Below are positions 14,763 to 19,003 of a stretch of DNA of 19,003 nt, piece by piece. How positions within the stretch are numbered: position 1 is the first letter of the stretch; every line of letters begins with the position of its first letter. The DNA is from DYGX01 sp035325905 (GTDB taxonomy: Bacteria > Chloroflexota > Anaerolineae > Aggregatilineales > Aggregatilineaceae), in NCBI GenBank assembly GCA_035325905.1, contig DAOKYY010000076.1, forward strand, positions 1-19,003. Reading direction: 5' to 3'. Under the pieces are notes generated by a model, which worked only from the letters and a program-made list of their open reading frames with translations, had not been told where the DNA came from and did not search any database. Made by a program: the position numbers and the translations under genes.

Positions 14763-16244
14763 ATGCCCCTCTCGACCACGTCGGACAAGCTGTATGAAGG
14801 CGTCATCGGGCTGGAAGTTCACGCCGAGCTAATGACCGCCTCGAAGATGTTTTGCGCCTGCCCGGTGGTCGACAGCACCACCGCCGAGCCGAACACCGCC
14901 GTCTGCCCGGTGTGCCTGGGGCTGCCGGGCGCGCTACCGGTGCTCAACCGGCGCGCGGTCGAGTTCGGGCTGCGGGTCGGGCTGGCGCTGAACTGCACCA
15001 TCCCGGCCTTCAACCAGTTCGCGCGCAAGAGCTATTTCTACCCGGACCTGCCCAAAGGCTACCAGATCAGCCAGTACGCCTACCCGCTGGCGATCAACGG
15101 CTGGCTGGAGATCGACCTGCCGGACGGCGCGACCCGGCGCGTCGGCATCCGGCGGGCGCACCTCGAAGAAGACACCGGTAAATTGACGCATGTGGACGGC
15201 CACAGCCTGGTGGACCTCAACCGGGCGGGCGTGCCGCTGCTGGAGATCGTGACCGAGGCGGACCTGCGCACCGCCGAGGAAGCCGAAGCCTACGCCCGCA
15301 AGCTGCGCGCCATTTTGCAGTACCTCGGCGTCAACAGCGGCGACATGAGCAAGGGCGTGCTGCGGATCGAGCCGAACATCAGCGTGCGGCCGGCCGGCTC
15401 GGACGAGCTGCGCACGCGGACCGAGGTCAAGAACCTGAACAGCATCCGCAGCCTGGCGCGCGCGACGGCCTACGAGATCGAGCGCCAGATCGCGGTGTAC
15501 GAGGCGGGCGGCGAGGTCCAGCAGGCGACGCTCGGCTGGGACGAGGCGCGCCAGGTCACGGTCGTGCAGCGCGTCAAGGAGAGCGCCGACGATTATCGCT
15601 ACTTCCCGGAGCCAGACCTGCCGATTGTCGAGATCGACGCCGCGTGGGTGGAGCGCGAGCGCGCCGCGCTGCCGGAGCTGCCCGACGCCAAGCGCGAGCG
15701 GTTCATGCGGGACCTGGGCCTCAGCCGCTACGACGCCGCGCTGCTGGTCGCGGACCGGGCCGTGGCCGATTATTACGAGGCGGCGCTGAGCGCGGGCGGC
15801 GACCCCAAGCAGGTCGCCAACTATTTGACCGGTGACGTGTTCCGCCAGATGAACCTCGAAGGGCGCGAGCGCGAGGACATCGGCGCGATCAAGCTGGCTC
15901 CGCAGGCGCTGGCGGAACTCGTCCGGCTGGTGCAGGACGGCGTGATCCATCACGGCGTGGCGAAGAAGCTGCTGGTGACGCTCTACGAGCAGGGCGGCGA
16001 CCCGGCGGCGCTGGTCGAGGCGCAGGGGCTGGCGCAGGTCAGCGACGAGGGCGCGCTCGGCGCGGTGGTCGATCAGGTGCTGGCCGAGAACCCCGCCGAG
16101 GTGGCGCGCTATCTGGCGGGCGAGGAAAAGCTGATCAAGTTCCTGATGGGCGCGGCGATGCGCGCGCTGCGCGGGCAGGGCGATCCGGCGGTGATACAGC
16201 GCCTGCTGTCCGAGCGGCTGGCGGGGCGGCGCGGGGAAAGTTAG
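14763..16244 (+). CDS. gatB: Asp-tRNA(Asn)/Glu-tRNA(Gln) amidotransferase subunit B
   Basis: The 493-residue GatB binds misacylated Glu-tRNA(Gln) or Asp-tRNA(Asn), phosphorylates the side chain and amidates it with ammonia from GatA within GatCAB. Signatures: VIGLEVHAEL with Glu18, a zinc-site pattern FCAC (Cys31/33) with CPVC (Cys48/51), ARKSYFYPDLPKGYQISQYA at 88-107, HLEEDTGK at 133-140, DLNRAGVPLLEIVTEADL, TEVKNLNSI, and ADDYRYFPEPDLP. The C-terminal third is the helical GatB/YqeY domain that holds tRNA. The ATG at 14763 begins just before the conserved N-terminus and has GGAAG upstream; the open frame extends 636 bases further upstream, but that part lies antisense to the lipoprotein gene and through both promoters. 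gatA and gatC are elsewhere. Confidence 0.97.
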   Translation: MPLSTTSDKLYEGVIGLEVHAELMTASKMFCACPVVDSTTAEPNTAVCPVCLGLPGALPVLNRRAVEFGLRVGLALNCTIPAFNQFARKSYFYPDLPKGYQISQYAYPLAINGWLEIDLPDGATRRVGIRRAHLEEDTGKLTHVDGHSLVDLNRAGVPLLEIVTEADLRTAEEAEAYARKLRAILQYLGVNSGDMSKGVLRIEPNISVRPAGSDELRTRTEVKNLNSIRSLARATAYEIERQIAVYEAGGEVQQATLGWDEARQVTVVQRVKESADDYRYFPEPDLPIVEIDAAWVERERAALPELPDAKRERFMRDLGLSRYDAALLVADRAVADYYEAALSAGGDPKQVANYLTGDVFRQMNLEGREREDIGAIKLAPQALAELVRLVQDGVIHHGVAKKLLVTLYEQGGDPAALVEAQGLAQVSDEGALGAVVDQVLAENPAEVARYLAGEEKLIKFLMGAAMRALRGQGDPAVIQRLLSERLAGRRGES

Positions 16245-16250
16245 CAGGTT

Positions 16251-16276
16251 AGAACTTGAACAAACGTTCTAGTTCT
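16251..16276. promoter_or_regulatory. Nested SOS (LexA)-box-like palindrome at the ssb promoter
   Basis: The core GAAC-AAAC-GTTC at 16258-16269 matches the Gram-positive-type SOS box GAACNNNNGTTC exactly. It is embedded in a larger dyad, AGAACTTGAAC / GTTCTAGTTCT around the same centre, with 10 of 11 positions symmetric. The site overlaps the -35 and the spacer of the ssb promoter, so a bound repressor would exclude RNA polymerase. LexA is the obvious candidate; its box in this organism is not known from the window. Confidence 0.7.
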
Positions 16277-16284
16277 GGTATAAT
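16256..16284 (+). promoter_or_regulatory. Strong sigma70 promoter of ssb
   Basis: TTGAAC (4/6) at 16256-16261, a 17-base spacer and a perfect TATAAT at 16279-16284. It starts 12 bases after the gatB stop. The leader to the ssb ATG is about 90 bases and contains CCGGTG (16292-16297) able to pair with CACCGG (16321-16326). Confidence 0.88.
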
Positions 16285-16381
16285 ATGAATACCGGTGGCT
16301 GGCTGCTGAAACGGGCCGATCACCGGCGCAGGGCAGACGTTCGAGGGTGCGGTTTGCGCACTTGAAGCTGGGAGAACACAC

Positions 16382-16783
16382 ATGGCGGGCTATCAGTACA
16401 CGATCATCATCGGCAACGTCGGGCGCGACCCGGAGTTGCGTTATACCCAGAGCGGCGTCGCGGTCTGCGATTTCAGCGTGGCCGTCTCGCGGCGCTGGAC
16501 CGACCGCACCACCAACGAGCAGCGCGAGAAGACGACCTGGTTCCGCGTGAGCGCGTGGCGCGGGCTGGCCGAGACCTGCAACCAGTACGTCCGCAAGGGG
16601 ATGCAGATCATGGTCACGGGCGAGATTGACGCCTCGGCCTTCGTCGGGCAGGACGGCCAGGCGCGCGCCTCGCTCGACCTGACCGCGCAGAACGTCCAGT
16701 TCCTCGGCAGCCGGGGCGACCGGATGGAAGAAAGCGGCGAATACTACGGCAACAACCAGCAGGTAGACGACCTGCCGTTCTAG
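16382..16783 (+). CDS. ssb: Single-stranded DNA-binding protein SSB
   Basis: The 133-residue protein protects single-stranded DNA in replication, recombination and repair. The OB fold runs from YTIIIGNVGRDPELRYTQSG through AVCDFSVAVSRRW, EKTTWFRVSAWRGLAETC and KGMQIMVTGEI to the ASLDLTAQNVQFLG strand. The acidic tail ends VDDLPF, the canonical tip that recruits partner proteins. At 133 residues it is short, because the Gly/Pro/Gln-rich linker seen in many SSBs is nearly absent. The ATG has GGGAGA six bases upstream. The gene has its own promoter with an SOS-box-like palindrome. It is not next to rpsF or rpsR, the usual ssb neighbours, so this may be an accessory copy. Confidence 0.96.
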   Translation: MAGYQYTIIIGNVGRDPELRYTQSGVAVCDFSVAVSRRWTDRTTNEQREKTTWFRVSAWRGLAETCNQYVRKGMQIMVTGEIDASAFVGQDGQARASLDLTAQNVQFLGSRGDRMEESGEYYGNNQQVDDLPF

Positions 16784-16791
16784 GCGACCTG

Positions 16792-16831
16792 CCGCCAAGA
16801 GCGGCGCTAACCCGCTGGCGGCTCTTGGCGG
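16792..16831 (+). terminator. Stem-loop after ssb, likely terminator
   Basis: CCGCCAAGAGC at 16792-16802 pairs perfectly over 11 bp with GCTCTTGGCGG at 16821-16831, with an 18-base loop. It begins nine bases after the ssb stop. No T-run follows, so it may act as a weak terminator or as a 3' stabilising hairpin. Confidence 0.55.
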
Positions 16832-16886
16832 TGCGACTGTGACCGCTACAGAGCGGATCGCGCGGAAAATCCGGCGTCCGGTGCAG

Positions 16887-16906
16887 GGGCGGAGCTTGCT
16901 CCGCCC
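16887..16906. repeat. GC-rich hairpin repeat, copy A (GGAGC type)
   Basis: GGGCGGAGC, TT, GCTCCGCCC form a perfect 9 bp stem with a two-base loop. It has the same design as the hairpins at 5054-5073 and 16934-16951. It lies in the 390 bp gene-free stretch 16784-17173, which holds only hairpins, a promoter and a leader. No T-run follows on the plus strand. Confidence 0.68.
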
Positions 16907-16933
16907 GTGGTGTTCGGTGTTTTGTCGCAGCGG

Positions 16934-16951
16934 GCGATGCTTGCATCGCCA
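16934..16951. repeat. GC-rich hairpin repeat, copy B (GATGC type)
   Basis: GGCGATGC, TT, GCATCGCC form a perfect 8 bp stem with a two-base loop, 28 bases after the previous hairpin. The stem sequence is nearly identical to the copA terminator stem 12 kb away (GGGCGATGC), which points to a dispersed repeat family rather than chance. Confidence 0.68.
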
Positions 16952-17031
16952 CGACGAGAAAAACCAGTGCCACGCTGTTTGTTGGCTGCAACAGAGTGCA
17001 TCCCATACCCTGCGCGTTCTGCTGTCTTTCG

Positions 17032-17060
17032 CTGATCTCCGCTGCCGTTCGCGATACAAT
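17032..17060 (+). promoter_or_regulatory. Candidate promoter of the DUF3467-translin genes
   Basis: TACAAT at 17055-17060 (5/6 to -10) is preceded after 17 bases by CTGATC, a weak -35. The start near 17067 would give a leader of about 107 bases containing the stem-loop at 17077-17112. Confidence 0.5.
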
Positions 17061-17076
17061 AGACGCCTGACGAAGA

Positions 17077-17112
17077 CAACAGCCGGTCTGAGGGGGTCGC
17101 TCGCGGCTGTTG
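17077..17112 (+). other. Leader stem-loop upstream of the DUF3467 gene
   Basis: CAACAGCCG at 17077-17085 pairs perfectly with CGGCTGTTG at 17104-17112 around an 18-base G-rich loop (GTCTGAGGGGGTCGCTCG). It begins about 10 bases into the predicted transcript and 97 bases before the ATG. It could be a stability hairpin or a binding site for an RNA-binding protein, including the downstream translin. I do not match it to any known riboswitch. Confidence 0.5.
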
Positions 17113-17173
17113 GTGTTACCTGCGCTTGGCGGCTGCACGCTCGAACGAGCGCCGAAGGGAGAAACCGCTTCTG

Positions 17174-17536
17174 ATGGCTGAGCAACCCGCGCCCCAACCC
17201 CGCCGGTTCAACGTCGAGATTCCGGCGGACCTGGCGGCGACCTACGCCAACTTCGCGATCATCACCCATTCGCCCTGGGAACTGTTCCTCGATTTCGCCC
17301 AGATTCTGCCCAACGTGCCGAAGGCCCGCGTGCGCGCCCGGATCGTGCTGACCCCGGCCAACGCCAAGATGCTGCTACGCGCCCTGCAAGAGAACATCGC
17401 GCGCTACGAGGCGCAGCACGGCGAGATCGCGCTGCCCGCGCGCGCCCCGTCGCTGGCCGACCAGCTCTTTAACTCGATCCGCTCCGACGACCAGGGGGGC
17501 GAGACGCCGCCTGAAGGGACGCCCGACGATGAATGA
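17174..17536 (+). CDS. DUF3467 domain protein
   Basis: The 120-residue protein matches the DUF3467 pattern: FNVEIPADLAATYANFAIIT at 12-31, SPWELFLDFAQILPNVPKAR at 33-52, ARIVLTPANAKMLLRAL at 55-71 and ENIARYEAQHGEI at 73-85. The C-terminal 35 residues are acidic and likely disordered. The function of this family is unknown; it is small, cytosolic and mixed alpha/beta. The ATG at 17174 starts just before the conserved region; GGGAG lies 12 bases upstream, a slightly long spacing. The stop overlaps the start of the translin-family gene by 8 bp, so the two are translationally coupled and probably act together. Confidence 0.85.
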   Translation: MAEQPAPQPRRFNVEIPADLAATYANFAIITHSPWELFLDFAQILPNVPKARVRARIVLTPANAKMLLRALQENIARYEAQHGEIALPARAPSLADQLFNSIRSDDQGGETPPEGTPDDE

Positions 17537-18230
17537 TCGCGCCCAGTTCGACGCGATGATGGAAGACATCCGCCAGCTGTTCGAGGCCAAGAGCGCCGCC
17601 CGCGACGCCGCGATCACGCAGTCGCGCGCGGTGATCGGCCACTCCGCCAACGCGATCCGCGCCGTCCACCGCCACGAGTGGGACACGGCGCGCGAGCGGC
17701 TGGAGACGGCGCGCCAGGCCGCCGAGGAGATGCGCCGCGCCGTGCAGGACTACCCGGACCTGTATCACAGCGGGTACACGCAGGACGCGCTGAAAGAGGT
17801 GGCCGAGGCGTTCGCGACCTACGCGCTGGTGCGCGGCGAGCCGCTCCCCACGCCGGAGTCGCTCGACGTGGAGCCGTCCACCTACCTCAACGGGCTGGCC
17901 GAGGCCGCCAGCGAGCTGCGCCGCCAGATTCTCGACATCATCCGCCAGGGGCATTCCGACGAGGCGCAGCGGCTGCTCGAGGCGATGGACCAGATTTACG
18001 ACGCGCTGATCTCGTTCGATTTTCACGACGCGATCACCGGCGGGCTGCGGCGGCGCATGGACCAGCTGCGCGGCGTGCTGGAGCGCACGCGCGGCGACCT
18101 GACCAACAGCCTGCGCCAGCAGCGCCTGCAAAACGCCCTCGCCGGGTTCGAGGCGCGCATGGGGCTGGACGCGAGCGATCTGCCGGGCTACGCCGATGAG
18201 ATGGACGGGGGCGGCGAGGACGCGGGCTAA
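17529..18230 (+). CDS. Translin-family protein (possible C3PO-like RNA-binding protein or RNase)
   Basis: The 233-residue all-helical protein resembles translin/TRAX: an N-terminal helix with AIRAVHRHEWDTARERL, then DYPDLYHSGYTQDALKEVAE at 74-93, YLNGLAEAASELRRQILDII at 119-138, and MDQIYDALISFDFHDA at 153-168 followed by GLRRRMDQLRGVLERTRGDL. Translin and TRAX form hollow octamers that bind RNA; TRAX cuts RNA using two pairs of acidic residues. The matching positions here hold Glu90-x2-Glu93 and Glu125-x3-Glu129, so the acidic site may be intact, with Glu where TRAX has Asp. The ATG lies inside the end of the DUF3467 gene (ATGAATGA). The acidic Gly-rich tail is family-atypical. The translin fold is likely; nuclease activity is inference. 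Confidence 0.82.
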   Translation: MNDRAQFDAMMEDIRQLFEAKSAARDAAITQSRAVIGHSANAIRAVHRHEWDTARERLETARQAAEEMRRAVQDYPDLYHSGYTQDALKEVAEAFATYALVRGEPLPTPESLDVEPSTYLNGLAEAASELRRQILDIIRQGHSDEAQRLLEAMDQIYDALISFDFHDAITGGLRRRMDQLRGVLERTRGDLTNSLRQQRLQNALAGFEARMGLDASDLPGYADEMDGGGEDAG

Positions 18231-18345
18231 GGAGAGCGTCAGGCAGGCGTGGGGCGCGCGACGGCGGCGCGACAAGAAGTCTGCGCGCGCCGCGCCGATA
18301 CTGAGGGGTGGGGGCCAGGCCGCACGCTGCGAACGGGGGATTGCC

Positions 18346-19002
18346 ATGCCAAGCGTACAACGCTTTCTGATGCGGGCCGGGGACAAGCCGGGCCGCGCGA
18401 TTGACCTGGACACGTTTCCGTTCACCATCGGGCGGGCGCGCGAGTGCGATCTCGTGCTGGACAGCGGCGAGATCTCGCGGCTGCACGCGCAGCTTGCCAG
18501 CGATCATCTCCACCTGTACCTCGAAGACCTGGGCAGCACCAACGGGACATTTGTCAACGGGCAGCGGTTAGAGCCGGGCCAGCCGCAGCGCCTGCGCGCC
18601 GGAGACGTGATCCACTTCGGCCAGAGCTTCAGCGTCGTGCTCGACGACCCGGTGACGACGATTCAGATCGACCCGGTCCAGATTCCGCCGCCGGGGCTGG
18701 AGTTGAACCTGGACGCGGCGACGGTGGCGGTCGGCGGGCAGACGCTCGACCCGCCGCTCAGCCCGCACCAGTTCGCGCTGCTGGCGCTGCTGGTCGAGCA
18801 CGCGGGGCGGATCGTGACGCGCGAGGAGATCGTCGGCGCGATCTGGGGGCCGGGCGCGGACATCCCGGACCAGACGCTCGACGCGCTGGTTAGCCGCCTG
18901 CGCAAGCGCCTGCAAGACGCCGACCCGGCGCACGATTACCTGATCACCCGGCGCGGCTTCGGGCTGATGTTCCAGAATCGCAAGCAGTCCGTGACGGGGT
19001 GA
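18346..19002 (+). CDS. FHA domain-winged-helix transcriptional regulator
   Basis: The 218-residue protein joins a phosphothreonine-binding FHA domain (about 8-100) to an OmpR/PhoB-type winged helix (about 117-210). FHA hallmarks are FTIGRARECDLVL with Gly29-Arg30, ISRLHAQL with Ser44 and His47, STNGTFVNG at 64-72, and GDVIHFG. The DNA-binding part has LSPHQFALLALLVEHAG, IVTREEIVGAIWG, the recognition-helix region TLDALVSRLRKRL, and the wing ITRRGFGLMF. There is no receiver domain, so input probably comes from Ser/Thr protein kinases; the order is the reverse of EmbR, where DNA binding is N-terminal. The ATG at 18346 has GGGGGA five bases upstream. It lies 115 bp after the translin gene on the same strand and may be cotranscribed; I see no clear promoter in the gap. 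Confidence 0.9.
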   Translation: MPSVQRFLMRAGDKPGRAIDLDTFPFTIGRARECDLVLDSGEISRLHAQLASDHLHLYLEDLGSTNGTFVNGQRLEPGQPQRLRAGDVIHFGQSFSVVLDDPVTTIQIDPVQIPPPGLELNLDAATVAVGGQTLDPPLSPHQFALLALLVEHAGRIVTREEIVGAIWGPGADIPDQTLDALVSRLRKRLQDADPAHDYLITRRGFGLMFQNRKQSVTG

Positions 19003-19003
19003 G

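Noticed and set aside
16839..17174. 111-codon frame in the gap after ssb
   Set aside because: It runs through two hairpins, a promoter and a leader stem, has no ribosome site and no recognisable sequence.
1..19003. CRISPR array, tRNA or rRNA genes, transposase, phage or toxin-antitoxin genes
   Set aside because: I looked for regularly spaced repeats, cloverleaf-like or rRNA sequence and the relevant protein families and saw none; the only repeats are those listed.

Overview
The window is about 19 kb of GC-rich bacterial chromosome, densely coding, with sigma70-type promoters and Shine-Dalgarno sites. I infer a Chloroflexota bacterium, probably Anaerolineae-like, from the gene mix: a motor-less XPB/Ssl2-like helicase-associated protein, a DUF3467-translin pair, a DHOD-like flavoprotein and an FHA-winged-helix protein. 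No rRNA or marker gene is present to prove this. I see no tRNA, rRNA, CRISPR array, transposase or phage gene.

Layout. 1-4904 (minus strand) is a tight cluster, read right to left: helicase-associated protein, divergent galactokinase-like GHMP kinase (11 bp overlap), LigT-like 2H phosphoesterase (1 bp gap), and an SGNH-type protein cut by the window edge. 4832-5141 has no gene. It holds the cluster promoter, a long imperfect inverted repeat (4955-4981 / 5111-5136) and, inside it, the terminator of the next unit. 5142-8294 (minus) is a complete copper-resistance unit, csoR-copZ-copA, with a near-consensus promoter, a C-run/G-run CsoR-like operator just after the inferred transcription start, and a perfect 14 bp hairpin between copZ and copA. 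8421-9410 (plus) is a DHOD-like flavoprotein expressed divergently from csoR, ending at a shared bidirectional terminator. 9478-11177 (minus) is rfbC translationally coupled to an aldo/keto reductase. 11303-13557 (minus) is proline dehydrogenase followed by diaminopropionate ammonia-lyase, an amino-acid catabolic pair. 13736-14554 (minus) is an unrecognised lipoprotein whose promoter diverges from that of gatB, with short tandem repeats between them. 14763-16244 (plus) is gatB. 16382-16783 is ssb under a strong promoter overlapped by a nested SOS-box-like palindrome. 16784-17173 has no gene but three hairpins and a promoter. 17174-18230 is DUF3467 overlapping a translin-family gene by 8 bp. 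18346-19002 is an FHA-winged-helix regulator.

Most of the window is housekeeping or known accessory function. The parts worth a second look are the DUF3467-translin pair with its FHA neighbour (possible RNA-processing module), the ssb SOS operator, the copper-operon regulatory sites, the family of GC-rich two-base-loop hairpins at 5054, 16887 and 16934, and enzymes with altered active-site motifs (the GHMP kinase and the DHOD-like protein).
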